Below, piece after piece: positions 23,722-32,721 of a stretch of DNA of 64,000 bases; positions within the stretch are counted from its first letter, which is position 1; each line of letters opens with the position of its first letter. Source of the stretch: Natronobacterium texcoconense (GTDB lineage Archaea; Halobacteriota; Halobacteria; Halobacteriales; Natrialbaceae); the NCBI RefSeq assembly GCF_900104065.1, contig NZ_FNLC01000001.1, positions 124,001-188,000 on the forward strand, read 5' to 3'. The translations under genes were made by a program, and so were the position numbers. The notes beneath the pieces were generated by a model. The model had not been told where the DNA came from, did no database searches, and worked only from the letters and a program-made list of their open reading frames with translations.

Positions 23722-25908
23722 TTAGATGTAGTCGATCGTTTCCGGCAGCTCGAGCTTCATGCCCTTGCGCTCGCGGATCTCCATGATCTTCTCGCGCTGG
23801 AGCGAGTCGGACATGACCTCGAAGCCGGCGTTTTCGGTGTTCCAGGAGGCACGACCCTCGGTCGCGGAGCGAATGTCGCTCGCGAATCCGATCATCTCGC
23901 CGACGGGTGCGATACCCTCGACGACCATGAGGTCACCTTCCTGGTACATGTCGTCGACGCGGCCACGACGACCCTGGATCTCGCCCGAGGCGGCACCCAT
24001 GTGGTCGTTAGGCACGTCGATACGGACGTCCTGCATCGGCTCGAGCATCTTGATCGTCCCGTCGATCAGGGCGTTGTGAAGCGCCTGTCGGGTTGCGGGG
24101 ATGACCTGTGCCGGGCCACGGTGGATGGTGTCCTCGTGGAGTCGAGCGTCGTGCAGACGGATGAGCGTCCCCTGGACTGGCTCGTTCGCGAGTGGGCCGT
24201 TGTCCAGTGCTTCCTCGAACCCTTCGATCACCAGCTCCATCGTCTCGTTCAGGTGCTGGATACCCTTCGTCTGGTCGAGCAGGATGTTCGTCCCGTGGAT
24301 GTGCTCGACGTTCTGGGAATCGTCTTTCTCCATGCCGGCGTCCTGCAGGGCCTCACGGCGTTCCTGCTCGGGCATGTCCATCGACGCCTCGCCGAGCTGG
24401 ATCGTCTCGACGAGTTCGTTCGCCATCGGTTCGATGGAGATGTAGAAGCGGTTGTGGCGGTTCGGCGAGATACCCTCGACCTCCGCGCTCGCTTCCTGGG
24501 GCTGTTCGCGGAAGACGACGATCGGTTCACCGGTGTTGACCGGGATCCCCTGGTTCTTCTCGATACGCTGGGTGATGACCTCGAGGTGAAGCTCACCCTG
24601 TCCGGAGATCAGGTGCTCGCCGGTGTCCTCGTTGATGTTGATCTGGATCGTCGGGTCTTCCTTGGAGACCTGACGCAGCGTCTCGATCAGCTTCGGCAGG
24701 TCGTCCATGTTCTGTGCCTCGACGGACTTCGTAATGACGGGCTCGGAGATGTGTTCGATCGACTCGAACGGCGTCATCTCCGTGCTCGAGACGGTCGAGC
24801 CGGCGATGGCGTCCTTGAGGCCGGTGACGGCTGCGATGTTACCCGCAGGTACCTCCTCGACTTCCTCGCGTTCGCCACCCATGTAGATGCCGACGGACTG
24901 GACGCGGTTCTTGCCCGCAGTCCCGGAGACGTACAGCTCCTGGCCCTTCTCGAGGCTACCCGAGAAGACGCGGCCGGAAGCGACTTCGCCGGCGTGTGGG
25001 TCCATCGCGATGTCGGTGACCATGAAGACGACCTCGCCGTCCTCGTCGACGAGGCGCATCTCCTCGGCGAGACCGGACTCGGCGTCACCACGCCAGATAC
25101 GTGGCACACGGCGGGGCTGTGCGTCGACAGGGTTCGGGAAGTGCTCACAGACCATGTCGAGCACGACGTCCGACAGCGGCGTCTTCTCGTGAAGCTCCTG
25201 ACGCTTGTCCGACCGCTCGAGTTCCATGATCTCGGCGAAGTCCATCCCGGTGCGCTGCATCGAAGGCATCGAGACGCCCCACTTGTAGAGAGCGGATCCG
25301 AAGCCGACGGTCCCGTCCTCGACGGAGACGGTCCAGTCGTCGACATCGTCCATGTCCTCGGTCATGCCGCGGATGAGTTCGTTGACGTCGCGGATGACGG
25401 CGAGGAGCCGCTCCTGCATCTCCTCGGGACCTTCCTGCAGTTCGGAGATCAGGCGGTCGACCTTGTTGATGAACAGGGTCGGCTTGACGCCTTCGCGCAG
25501 TGCCTGGCGCAGGACGGTCTCGGTCTGGGGCATCGCGCCTTCGACGGCGTCGACGACCACCAGTGCACCGTCGACGGCACGCATCGCTCGGGTGACGTCG
25601 CCACCGAAGTCGACGTGGCCCGGCGTGTCGATGAGGTTGATGAGGTGGTTCTCGCCCTCGTACTCGTGGGTCATCGAAACGTTTGCCGCGTCGATGGTGA
25701 TCCCACGTTCCTGTTCGTCTTCCTCCGTGTCCATCGCGAGCTGTTCGCCGGCAGTCTCGTCGGAGATCATGCCCGCGCCAGCCAGCAGGTTGTCGGAGAG
25801 GGTTGTTTTCCCGTGGTCGACGTGAGCGGCGATGGCGATGTTCCGGATGTTCTCCGGTTCGTCCATCAGCCGTTCACACTCTTGGACGATCTTCTTGCGT
25901 CGGCCCAT
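23722..25908 (-). CDS. fusA: translation elongation factor aEF-2
   Basis: A 728-residue GTPase from the ATG at 25908 ([14 protein letters not shown]); longer frames upstream are not conserved-looking. G1 is [14 protein letters not shown] (about residues 28-41), switch [11 protein letters not shown]3 [12 protein letters not shown], and G4 NKVDR. Domain IV carries [12 protein letters not shown], where the His near residue 596 is the expected diphthamide site. The C-terminus [10 protein letters not shown] is typical. It drives ribosomal translocation. In this genome it is separated from rpsG by the metallopeptidase-like gene and a 5.3-kb island. Its promoter region is shared with the divergent HEFAH-protein gene. 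Confidence 0.97.
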   Translation of the reverse strand: MGRRKKIVQECERLMDEPENIRNIAIAAHVDHGKTTLSDNLLAGAGMISDETAGEQLAMDTEEDEQERGITIDAANVSMTHEYEGENHLINLIDTPGHVDFGGDVTRAMRAVDGALVVVDAVEGAMPQTETVLRQALREGVKPTLFINKVDRLISELQEGPEEMQERLLAVIRDVNELIRGMTEDMDDVDDWTVSVEDGTVGFGSALYKWGVSMPSMQRTGMDFAEIMELERSDKRQELHEKTPLSDVVLDMVCEHFPNPVDAQPRRVPRIWRGDAESGLAEEMRLVDEDGEVVFMVTDIAMDPHAGEVASGRVFSGSLEKGQELYVSGTAGKNRVQSVGIYMGGEREEVEEVPAGNIAAVTGLKDAIAGSTVSSTEMTPFESIEHISEPVITKSVEAQNMDDLPKLIETLRQVSKEDPTIQININEDTGEHLISGQGELHLEVITQRIEKNQGIPVNTGEPIVVFREQPQEASAEVEGISPNRHNRFYISIEPMANELVETIQLGEASMDMPEQERREALQDAGMEKDDSQNVEHIHGTNILLDQTKGIQHLNETMELVIEGFEEALDNGPLANEPVQGTLIRLHDARLHEDTIHRGPAQVIPATRQALHNALIDGTIKMLEPMQDVRIDVPNDHMGAASGEIQGRRGRVDDMYQEGDLMVVEGIAPVGEMIGFASDIRSATEGRASWNTENAGFEVMSDSLQREKIMEIRERKGMKLELPETIDYI

Positions 25909-26129
25909 ATACACCCTGTTACCGGTAGCGGGGTCAAAAGGGTAGTGTTTCGTCGTCGGGAGAATCCGACGCGTATCCCGGTTGGGACGCGTGAATATCC
26001 GGATTGCGTGAGGTAACAACACACATGAATCGGCAGCAGTTTCCGGAAACACCGCTTGTACGTCCCGTCTCGCGGCCTGCGCAACCGGGCGTAAGAGACA
26101 TACTTCGAGGGCACTTGGTAGGGATACAC

Positions 26130-26888
26130 ATGGATATTCGCGTCCAGGGTCCAGGCCCAACCTCCCCGTTTCTCAGCGCCCGCGACCTCTTCGAAACCGA
26201 ACACGACCTCTCGTTGCCGGTCTACGTTCGTCTGCAGGACGACCCCGACGAACGCACCTGGGCCGGCCACTACGACGACCGCCACGTCCTGAACATCTCG
26301 AGACAGGCCGCCTCGAGCGCGATGGCCCGCGAACTCGCCCTCCACGAGTTCGCACACATGGCCCGGTACGAACAGGAACACCCCTCCCACATCCAGTCGA
26401 CCGAGGAAGTGCTCTTTCTCGCGCTGGCCGGCAAGAGCGTCGAACGGCGCAAACTCTCCCACTGCTACCAGATCGCCAACCACATGAAAGACATCTACGC
26501 CGACGACATCACGCTCGCCGTCGGCCCCGGCGAAAAACTGCTCGCCTATCTCGAGTCGAGTCTCGCTGCCGCCGTCGCTGACCGTCCCGACACCCCTTCC
26601 CGGCCGGGCCTCGAGCGACTCTCCGCGAGCGCCGACCCCGACATCACGGCCGTCAACGCCGCGTTCGCGCTCGCGCTCGCGGAACGACACGGCCTCGTCA
26701 CCGACGAGAGTCACCGACTGTACGACCTCGCACACGCCGCCGCACTCGACGCCCCCAACGTCGACTTCGAGGGGTTCAAGCGCCGCTTCCGGGAACTCGC
26801 AGCGGATCCCGACTCGAGTAGCTACCGGCAGGTGCTCGTCGACGCGACGCGGGACTACGTCGGTGGGGAAGGACCTGCGGCGGACTGA
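26130..26888 (+). CDS. HEFAH zinc-metallopeptidase-like protein (probably DUF5781 group)
   Basis: A 252-residue soluble protein starting at the ATG at 26130 ([10 protein letters not shown]). Residues 72-76 are HEFAH, an HExxH zinc motif in a helix ([15 protein letters not shown]). The region around residues 90-125 contains [22 protein letters not shown], which may give the third ligand. The rest is helical and acidic, with no signal peptide. I recall related haloarchaeal proteins under DUF5781; activity is unproven. The last ~110-128 bp of the gene, including the C-terminal [20 protein letters not shown], are repeated at 32031-32158, so the gene's 3' end is the boundary of the adjacent island. 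The copy here keeps the frame open to its own TGA. Confidence 0.8.
   Translation: MDIRVQGPGPTSPFLSARDLFETEHDLSLPVYVRLQDDPDERTWAGHYDDRHVLNISRQAASSAMARELALHEFAHMARYEQEHPSHIQSTEEVLFLALAGKSVERRKLSHCYQIANHMKDIYADDITLAVGPGEKLLAYLESSLAAAVADRPDTPSRPGLERLSASADPDITAVNAAFALALAERHGLVTDESHRLYDLAHAAALDAPNVDFEGFKRRFRELAADPDSSSYRQVLVDATRDYVGGEGPAAD
26761..26888 (+). repeat. left copy of the gene-3'-end duplication bounding the island
   Basis: This stretch aligns base for base with 32031-32158 at a constant offset of 5270. Positions 26787-26851 are identical to 32057-32121 (65 bases). Differences after that are mostly silent third positions (GGT/GGC, GAA/GAG, GGA/GGC), and the stop is TGA here but TAA on the right. 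The first ~18 bases match weakly. Confidence 0.9.
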
Positions 26889-27083
26889 TTCGAGAGTGGT
26901 GGACGGCCCCGGGTGATCCTGACTTCGATGCTGCGGAGGAACCGGTCTTGAGATCCAGACGGTCTGTTTTCGTCAATTGAGTGCTCATTAGACACCACGT
27001 CAGTCCTGCGGGTGTGACACTCGACATCGCAGTGTTGGTCCATGTCGTACGTCGACCAACGTCGTTCGTCACGAATTATATTC

Positions 27084-27097
27084 ATTAGATTTCTAAT
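27084..27097. promoter_or_regulatory. ATTAGA/TCTAAT inverted repeat before the exported-protein gene
   Basis: ATTAGA (27084-27089) and TCTAAT (27092-27097) with a two-base spacer lie 17-30 bases upstream of the ATG at 27114, within AT-rich sequence that must also hold the TATA box. Possible operator. The half-site resembles those at 11933 and 14158, but the spacing differs, so a shared regulator is doubtful. Confidence 0.4.
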
Positions 27098-27113
27098 ATT
27101 CTCGTAAAATGCA

Positions 27114-28073
27114 ATGTCCGATGATAGTCACGGACGGTTGAATCTCGACCGACGAACGTTACTTAAACGAACGAGCGCCGCATCTGCCGTTGCACTTCTC
27201 GGAGCGACCGGAAGTGCTGTCGCAACGGACGACCTGCAGGAGGGTGTAGTAAACGAGGTCTCACTCGATACTGACGGGTACGACGATCTGGAAGAAGCTT
27301 CGATAATCTTTTTGAAACGTAAAGAGCGCGAAATCGTCCGCACTAAAATCCATTCGGCGCACGAAGTGAACCCGGAGGGAGCAGACGAAGACGCCGATCC
27401 AACGAAGGTTAGTTACAGCCTCTCTTACGACGATACGACCGGAGTCGAAGTCACTGAAGCGCAGGACGTGGCTCGGCTGGAAAGCGGTGATTTCACGCTT
27501 GAGCGGACCGAGACTACGACGACTCTGACGGAGCATTTGCGTGATAATTCGCTACAACAGAGTGACGACGTTAAAATAAACATCCCTGAGGAACCGGAAC
27601 TTGGAAATCTCGGTGACGCGGCAACGTGGGTTCAAACCGAATCGAGCGAGTGTGGTCCTCTTGCTCGAACGAACCTCGCGATTGAGTATACGCCGACTAG
27701 CGGTGATTACGATATCGACGACTCTATTGGCATTTTCGAAACGGCTGACGGGGAGACGTGTGACGGCGAAGAGTTCGGCGATCGGTTCCCCTGTAGTGAT
27801 CTTCCGCCGGGAGTCGACTGTGATATTCCGGATGCATTCAACACGACGTGGCACGTCGACAGCTCAGACGACTCTCTTACGTCTGCGGAAGCTGAATACT
27901 ACAACAATGATTTCCCCATCATTCCGGAATCGACCGCTGATCACAGTCAAGATACGTGGTTTGATGGGAACGAACTGAACGTGGAAGGAACAGTTGATCA
28001 CTCGGGTACACTTGGGTTCCGTACAATAATTGATTTCCTCTTAGGAAGTGACGCTGGCGTCCTCTTTTACTGA
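27114..28073 (+). CDS. Tat-exported protein of unknown function (island)
   Basis: A 319-residue protein with a clear twin-arginine signal, RRTLLKRTSAASAVALLGATG, ending SAVAT, probably cleaved after residue ~38. There is no lipobox, so it should be released or retained at the surface. The mature part is acidic and beta-rich. It has four cysteines clustered in the second half (SECGPL, ETCDGEE, FPCSDL, VDCDIP) and a hydrophobic C-terminus (GFRTIIDFLLGSDAGVLFY). It matches no family I recognise. Size, Tat signal, C-terminal hydrophobic segment and a neighbouring ABC exporter with regulator resemble the layout of halocin C8-type loci, but the ten-cysteine C-terminal peptide of halocin C8 is absent. 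Function is open: secreted antimicrobial, immunity factor or surface protein. Confidence 0.75.
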   Translation: MSDDSHGRLNLDRRTLLKRTSAASAVALLGATGSAVATDDLQEGVVNEVSLDTDGYDDLEEASIIFLKRKEREIVRTKIHSAHEVNPEGADEDADPTKVSYSLSYDDTTGVEVTEAQDVARLESGDFTLERTETTTTLTEHLRDNSLQQSDDVKINIPEEPELGNLGDAATWVQTESSECGPLARTNLAIEYTPTSGDYDIDDSIGIFETADGETCDGEEFGDRFPCSDLPPGVDCDIPDAFNTTWHVDSSDDSLTSAEAEYYNNDFPIIPESTADHSQDTWFDGNELNVEGTVDHSGTLGFRTIIDFLLGSDAGVLFY

Positions 28074-28156
28074 TTTCCCTCCGATTTTCGAGAAGTCACC
28101 TGACTTCCCGAGACATTCTGTGTCTCGTGTTTGATACCCATCCTCGAGCTTTCGGC

Positions 28157-29083
28157 TTACACGTTTTCCGTATCTGCGTACGCAGCGAAGACATCTTCAA
28201 GTGATGCACGTTCGGTCTCGAAATCGATGACGTCGATTCCAGCTTCTTCGAGAGCGACGAGCACGTCGGTTCGAACGCTCGCGGATTCACAGCTGACAAT
28301 CACTCGGCTCTCGTCGACCCACGCATCTTCGACGCCCTCGACTGCCATTACGGCGTCAGGAACCGATACAGGCCCGTCCGCCAATGTGATGACGAGCCGT
28401 GGCCCTCCGTCGATACGGGCCTGAAGTTCCGAAACGGATGCTTCGGCGACCATCGTCCCTTCAGAGATGATGCCGACTCGATCACAAATAGTCTCGACTT
28501 GGGCAAGCTGGTGCGACGAAACGAATACAGTGGCTCCGCGCTCGTTCTGTTCACGGATCAGTTCTCGGATGCGAGCTGCGCCGCTCGGATCGAGTCCGGC
28601 GATCGGCTCATCCAAAATTAACAGGTCGGGCTCGCCGACAAGCGCCATCGCAAACCCAAGCCGACGGACCATTCCCTGTGAGTACCCATTTGCCTTTTGT
28701 TCCGCAGCATCTAGTAATCCAACGCGTTCGAGGACGTCTTCAGGGTCAGTGTCGACTCCGCGAACCGAACACGCGAACTCGAGATGTTCGTATCCCGTGA
28801 GATTCGAGTATGGTGTAAATCCCTGTGGGAGAGCACCCGTTCGGGACTTCACTGCAAGTTCGTTTGACTGTACGTTCCGACCGAAAACGCGAACTGTTCC
28901 ATCAGTTGGACGCAGGAAGTTCAACAACAAGCCGATGGCTGTCGTTTTTCCGGCACCGTTCGGACCGAGAAAGCCGTATCGTTCTCCGGGATGGACCTCA
29001 AGTGAGAGGTCCGAAAGGGCAGTAATGTGACCGAACGTTTGAGTTACTGACTCGAACTCTATTGCGGGAGTATCGTTTGTCAT
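28157..29083 (-). CDS. ABC transporter ATP-binding protein (ABC-2 exporter type, island)
   Basis: A 308-residue ATPase. Walker A is GPNGAGKTT (residues 40-48), Q-loop ALPQGFTPY (about 84-92), signature YSQGM (134-138) in place of LSGGQ, Walker B LLILDEP (154-160), and H-loop FVSSHQ. About 85 C-terminal residues form an extra domain with LEDVFAAYADTE, common in CcmA/NatA/BcrA-type exporters. It pairs with two ABC-2-like permeases immediately upstream on the same strand, the nearer one six bases away. Such exporters give resistance to peptides or drugs or extrude Na+ or lipids. In this setting, self-protection against or export of the product of 27114-28073 is a reasonable guess, not shown. Confidence 0.9.
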   Translation of the reverse strand: MTNDTPAIEFESVTQTFGHITALSDLSLEVHPGERYGFLGPNGAGKTTAIGLLLNFLRPTDGTVRVFGRNVQSNELAVKSRTGALPQGFTPYSNLTGYEHLEFACSVRGVDTDPEDVLERVGLLDAAEQKANGYSQGMVRRLGFAMALVGEPDLLILDEPIAGLDPSGAARIRELIREQNERGATVFVSSHQLAQVETICDRVGIISEGTMVAEASVSELQARIDGGPRLVITLADGPVSVPDAVMAVEGVEDAWVDESRVIVSCESASVRTDVLVALEEAGIDVIDFETERASLEDVFAAYADTENV

Positions 29084-29089
29084 TGTGAA

Positions 29090-30067
29090 TTACGTAAGTG
29101 ATAGCCGTCGGAGTCTGTTGTACGTGATTACCAGCGGGACGAAAATCCACAACCCGAGGACGCAGACGGCGACCGGCCAAGAAAGATGTAGCGGCACCGC
29201 GGCTACCTCCGCGATCTGTGTTCCGACAACGGTGGTACCGAAGCCGTCGATATCCTCGTGGGGCGCGAGGTGGACCTTCGGGATGATTTCTTCGTAGGGG
29301 GCCGAAGCAAGTATTAGATACGCCTGTCGTGGGTCGACACTATACGCGTCAGGGAATAGCCCAAGAGCGTTAACGGCGATTTCGTGCCAGTTGAACGTGA
29401 AGCCGATAAACACCGTGAACACTGCAGCCGCCACTCGTCGTGGCGTCGCGAATAGCGACGACAGAGCGAACCCAATACTCAACCAGACGAATCCGTACCC
29501 GATCGTCGCCGCGGAGAACGCGGCGTAGAATCCGGCTTGGGCCGTCTCGAATTGAACGAGAATCGTTATCCAGCCGACGAGGAGACCAGTACCGATCACG
29601 GCTGTAAGAATGATTCCTCTGCCAAGCAATGTTCCAATTAGTATGGCCGCGCGCGAACAGGGAAATGCAAGTACGGTTTTGAGTTGTCCGGTCGCTCGAG
29701 GAGTAACGACCGCTCCGTACCCGAGCACTAAGCCCAGTAGCGGAACGAGGAACACAAACGAATTCACGTGGAACGTATAACTCATGAACCCGTACACGGC
29801 GTAGACGGCATCGTACGTCTCCGGATATTCGAGGAACGTATACCGGCTGCCTCTTCCTCCTTCACCTTCTACGGGGCGAATACTGCTTACAATTCGCCAA
29901 GCAGAGAACCCGAAGAAAGCGATGAACAGAGCAACTAGCCGCGACCATCGAAACTGGCGAATTTCCATCTTGGCGATTGCAGCCGTTATTCTCGCTTGTG
30001 CGACTGTGTCTGCCGGTGTCGTCCGACCAGACCCATCGGACGAGTCGACGAAAGGAGCCAACTTCAC
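29090..30067 (-). CDS. ABC-2-type permease (island), second of pair
   Basis: A 325-residue membrane protein starting at GTG 30067, which overlaps the stop of the upstream permease (GTGA) and is preceded by a strong Shine-Dalgarno, GGGAGGTGAT, six bases before it. The 407-codon open frame to 30313 is a read-through and is rejected. Six membrane segments follow MEIRQFRWSRLVALFIAFFGF. A large external loop carries VEGEGGRGSRYTFLEYPETYD, and a helix contains LVPLLGLVLGYGAVVTPRATG, the NosY/ABC-2 motif region before the third helix. It should form the transmembrane pore with the next permease and the ATPase. Confidence 0.85.
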   Translation of the reverse strand: MKLAPFVDSSDGSGRTTPADTVAQARITAAIAKMEIRQFRWSRLVALFIAFFGFSAWRIVSSIRPVEGEGGRGSRYTFLEYPETYDAVYAVYGFMSYTFHVNSFVFLVPLLGLVLGYGAVVTPRATGQLKTVLAFPCSRAAILIGTLLGRGIILTAVIGTGLLVGWITILVQFETAQAGFYAAFSAATIGYGFVWLSIGFALSSLFATPRRVAAAVFTVFIGFTFNWHEIAVNALGLFPDAYSVDPRQAYLILASAPYEEIIPKVHLAPHEDIDGFGTTVVGTQIAEVAAVPLHLSWPVAVCVLGLWIFVPLVITYNRLRRLSLT

Positions 30068-30978
30068 GACAGAATCACCTCCCGTCGAAATCCGAGGTAT
30101 CCGATCGCGAGTGGACCGCAGATCCAGGCAAAGAGAACGAGGATGGCAACTGGTCCCGTTACGAACAACAACAGTGTGTCCGGTGATTGGCTTCCGCTCG
30201 AGAGGGCGACTTCGAGTGATGGATACATCGTGTCGAAGAGTGTTGCAATCACCGTTGAATATCCGTGAAACGGATGTCCGACGATTGCCAGTGGGGCAGA
30301 CCCGAGCGTCCACACTGCGCCAAATACAAGTCCGAAATAGCCCACAATCGCGCCGCTCAATGCGTGTAACCGACTGGAAAGAAGTGAAGACACGGCGATA
30401 GCGATGGAGACGAGCGCAGTGCCGAAAAGCACAGTCGGAACACTTGCCAGTAAGTGGCCGTACGGTGACGCCATCATCGGATTCGTTACGAATATCCCGA
30501 ACAATCCGGCAAGGACGCCGACAAAAATAATTCCTGAAAAGACGAGTATTCGCGCGAGCGCCTTTCCAATGTATATATCGAATCGAGTTACCGGAAGTGA
30601 TCCGAGTACCGTAAGCGTCCCGTCATCTCGTTCTGAGGCAATTGTGCCGTAACCGAAAAGGAACGCGAACAGCGGAAGCAAAACGACATAAATGTCGATG
30701 CCGTGAAACCAGTAGGCGGCTGAAACCGTGTGCCCTTCCTCGAGAACGACGAAGGTTGCCCCTTCGGACGACCCGATCGTATCTTCCGAAACCCATACAA
30801 TTGGTGCAACGAAAGCAACGAACACGGCGGCAGCAATAACGCGATTTGTCGTCGATCGACTGATCAACTGGCACTCAAGTAGAAACACTTGATACGGCCG
30901 GCGGAGGTCGTAGTTCCTCGGCCACCTCTTCCAGTAAGTTTTGTCCGAACACTTATTTGAAACTCTCCAACGTTCCAT
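30064..30978 (-). CDS. ABC-2-type permease (island), first of pair
   Basis: A 304-residue membrane protein from the ATG at 30978 (MERWRVSNKC). It has about six membrane helices, an external loop after helix 1 (VSEDTIGSSEGATFVVLEEGH), and the ABC-2 permease segment LLPLFAFLFGYGTIASERDDGTLTVL, in which a SERDDGTL-type motif faces the ATPase. It is homologous in layout to the next permease, so the pair forms a heterodimer. AT-rich sequence (30979-31070) separates it from the regulator gene and could hold its promoter. Confidence 0.85.
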   Translation of the reverse strand: MERWRVSNKCSDKTYWKRWPRNYDLRRPYQVFLLECQLISRSTTNRVIAAAVFVAFVAPIVWVSEDTIGSSEGATFVVLEEGHTVSAAYWFHGIDIYVVLLPLFAFLFGYGTIASERDDGTLTVLGSLPVTRFDIYIGKALARILVFSGIIFVGVLAGLFGIFVTNPMMASPYGHLLASVPTVLFGTALVSIAIAVSSLLSSRLHALSGAIVGYFGLVFGAVWTLGSAPLAIVGHPFHGYSTVIATLFDTMYPSLEVALSSGSQSPDTLLLFVTGPVAILVLFAWICGPLAIGYLGFRREVILS

Positions 30979-31070
30979 TAGCCGTAATCTAATTTGAATA
31001 TAGTGTAATAAAACTATACCGATTATAATATATCTTTTGAGGGAATTGCCATCTAACGCAGGATCTATAT

Positions 31071-31840
31071 TCAAAAATTAGTCGATGAAACAACGGTGGC
31101 ATTTTTGCGATACTTTTCATAGAGTGATGCTCCCCACGTTCGGAATTGATCGTGGTTTCCAAAAACAATTCCGTGAACTGTACCGTGCTCATCGTAGACT
31201 AGCACAATTACGTGATCGTCCGTACGAACGAGACCGATCGGCTCTGTGGGCCCATCGTATACGTATATTACACCATTGAACGCAGTAGAAAGGTCGATCA
31301 CGCTGCTGGATCGGATGCCTTCTAATCCGGCTGATCCGATAACCAACTCGACTGACTGGTGTTGCTCCAAGACTGTTCGATGCGCATCAAGGAATTGCTG
31401 TGTAACGGTCGGTGCGAACGTGTATACCTCAGTTGCGGATTGAACAATTTCGATAACTTTCTCGAGTGGCCCGTTCGGATATCCTGATTCTCGAATATTC
31501 ACTTCACACTGCATAAGGATTTCTGCAGGGATATCTTCGAAGCAATTTGGCGCATATTTAGCAATCGTGGTTAACCTTTGAAGGTGTTCTGCACGCTCGA
31601 TCTCCTCAATAAAATCAGTCATAGCCGCTTCTACGAGCGATACAAGACAAATTTGGTTATTTGATTGCTGAATCCACCCTTCCTTTTCGAGCTGGTTCAG
31701 ATTACGTAGGATCGTCCGTCGTGTCGCATCGATGTCGCTTCGAGTTCCGAAACCGTCTTCGGTGACTGTGTGAGCGCTCGCAATATCTCGTACCGCGCTG
31801 ATGAACCAAATAGTTTCGCGAGTGCGACACCACCACCCAT
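31071..31840 (-). pseudogene. frameshifted HTH/FilR1-type transcriptional regulator
   Basis: The frame from the ATG at 31840 encodes the start of a winged helix (GGGVALAKLFGSSARYEILRALTQSPKTVSELEA) and then stops at 31697 after 47 residues. Shifting frame by one base restores the DNA-recognition helix and wing, DIDATRRTILRNLNQLEKEGW, and runs through to the ATG at 31622 used by the remaining 183-codon frame. That frame holds the C-terminal FilR1-like domain (VIYVYDGPTEPIGLVRTDDHV; FRTWGASLYEKYRKNA). A single-base deletion near 31728 would explain this. The intact relative at 57230-58036 shows the expected architecture. Either a real inactivating mutation or an assembly error. Confidence 0.75.
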
Positions 31841-32030
31841 ATCTATCAGCTATATCGTAAAAATGTATATTCTTTAACCCTAATTGAATAAACCGATGAT
31901 ACTACGAATAGCAGAACACAAATAAAGTGATTGGGGATATCACACTTTTCAGTCGCATCACTCCTGTCCGTCGGGGTTTTGAAATAAATTGGCGTTATAG
32001 AATGGTTCCTTCAAGATCAACAGCGACGGC
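31841..32030. other. AT-rich spacer inside the island
   Basis: 190 bases, among the most AT-rich of the window (runs such as AAATGTATATTCTTTAA). No frame of interest. It probably contains the regulator's promoter. The duplicated gene end follows directly. Confidence 0.5.
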
Positions 32031-32158
32031 TCGACGTTGAGATTTTCAAACGCCGATTCCGGGAACTCGCAGCGGATCCCGACTCGAGTAGCTACCGGCA
32101 GGTGCTCGTCGACGCGACGCGTGACTACGTCGGCGGCGAGGGCCCTGCGGCGGACTAA
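32031..32158 (+). repeat. right copy of the gene-3'-end duplication
   Basis: A remnant of the HEFAH-protein gene's 3' end: in frame it reads [20 protein letters not shown] through to the same C-terminus and a TAA stop, with no start codon. Offset to the left copy is 5270 bases; 65 central bases are identical. The codon choices here (GGC GGC GAG GGC) look more like the host's, so this is probably the original end of the gene and the left copy came with the inserted DNA. Confidence 0.9.
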
Positions 32159-32176
32159 CGGGGAGTGACTATCGAT

Positions 32177-32614
32177 CTAGCACGGATCGATAATATCCGA
32201 ATCGGGATCGTCTATCGCGCCCATAGTCAAATCCGGATTGCCATTTTCATCTTCGAATACGTAAACGACGGCTCCGAGAGGATCGGCGTCGAATTCAGCC
32301 AGGTTCCAGCTTCGCAACCACTCGTCGTCACCGTCGAACCGACCCTGAACGGTGTACGAAACCTGTTCGGGTCCCCAGCGACAATCGAACACGGATTCCC
32401 AGAACTCCTCTTCGTTTACCGTCCGTTCTGCGACAACGTTTCCGTCGTCCACGACACGGATCTCGATAGGCGGAGGGTCGTCGACAGGGTCTATTGCATG
32501 ACGACGGCAGGTAATCCAGGATAACTCGACACCGGTCTCGAGACGGGACGTACATCCTGCTGTACTGATCGTCGAACCCGCTCCGAGCGAGACCAATAGT
32601 TGGCGGCGTTTCAT
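32177..32614 (-). CDS. small Tat lipoprotein of unknown function
   Basis: A 145-residue protein with the N-terminus MKRRQLLVSLGAGSTISTAGC, combining a twin-arginine motif with a lipobox, so it is exported and lipid-anchored. The mature part is acidic and beta-rich (PPPIEIRVVDDGNVVAERTV; VSYTVQGRFDGDDEW), suggesting a single sandwich domain. It has four further cysteines. No family recognised. It lies just outside the right repeat, convergent with it, so it belongs to the host side. Lower GC than the ribosomal genes next to it may mean it is itself a late arrival. Confidence 0.7.
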   Translation of the reverse strand: MKRRQLLVSLGAGSTISTAGCTSRLETGVELSWITCRRHAIDPVDDPPPIEIRVVDDGNVVAERTVNEEEFWESVFDCRWGPEQVSYTVQGRFDGDDEWLRSWNLAEFDADPLGAVVYVFEDENGNPDLTMGAIDDPDSDIIDPC

Positions 32615-32721
32615 GTTCTCACCGAAATGTGGGTGGATGAGTATTTCCTGAAACTATATTTGTCATTCGAAAGCAACGCTGTCGCTACTGGTCCGCGAAA
32701 AACGAATAAGAAACCGCGTAG

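Larger units (their letters stand above)
26889..32158. mobile_element. candidate genomic island inserted at the 3' end of the HEFAH-protein gene
   Basis: A 5.27-kb segment between the two copies of the gene's 3' end. It has lower GC, longer spacers and weaker halophilic codon bias than both flanks. It carries a Tat-exported protein, an ABC-2-type transporter (one ATPase, two permeases) and a frameshifted regulator. The incoming copy of the gene end restores the interrupted gene, as integrative elements do at tRNA or protein gene ends. No integrase or transposase is visible, so the element is either decayed, mobilised in trans, or the result of recombination with related DNA. It separates rpsG from aEF-2. 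Confidence 0.65.

Noticed and set aside
23578-26016. An 812-codon plus-strand frame opposite aEF-2
   Set aside because: Complete shadow of aEF-2, rich in His/Asp/Val as expected from reversed GC-biased codons.
27114-28073. Direct halocin C8 homologue
   Set aside because: No cysteine-rich C-terminal peptide (only four cysteines) and no recognisable shared sequence.
26889-32158. Insertion sequence or provirus
   Set aside because: No transposase, integrase or terminal inverted repeats seen; only the gene-end duplication supports an inserted element.
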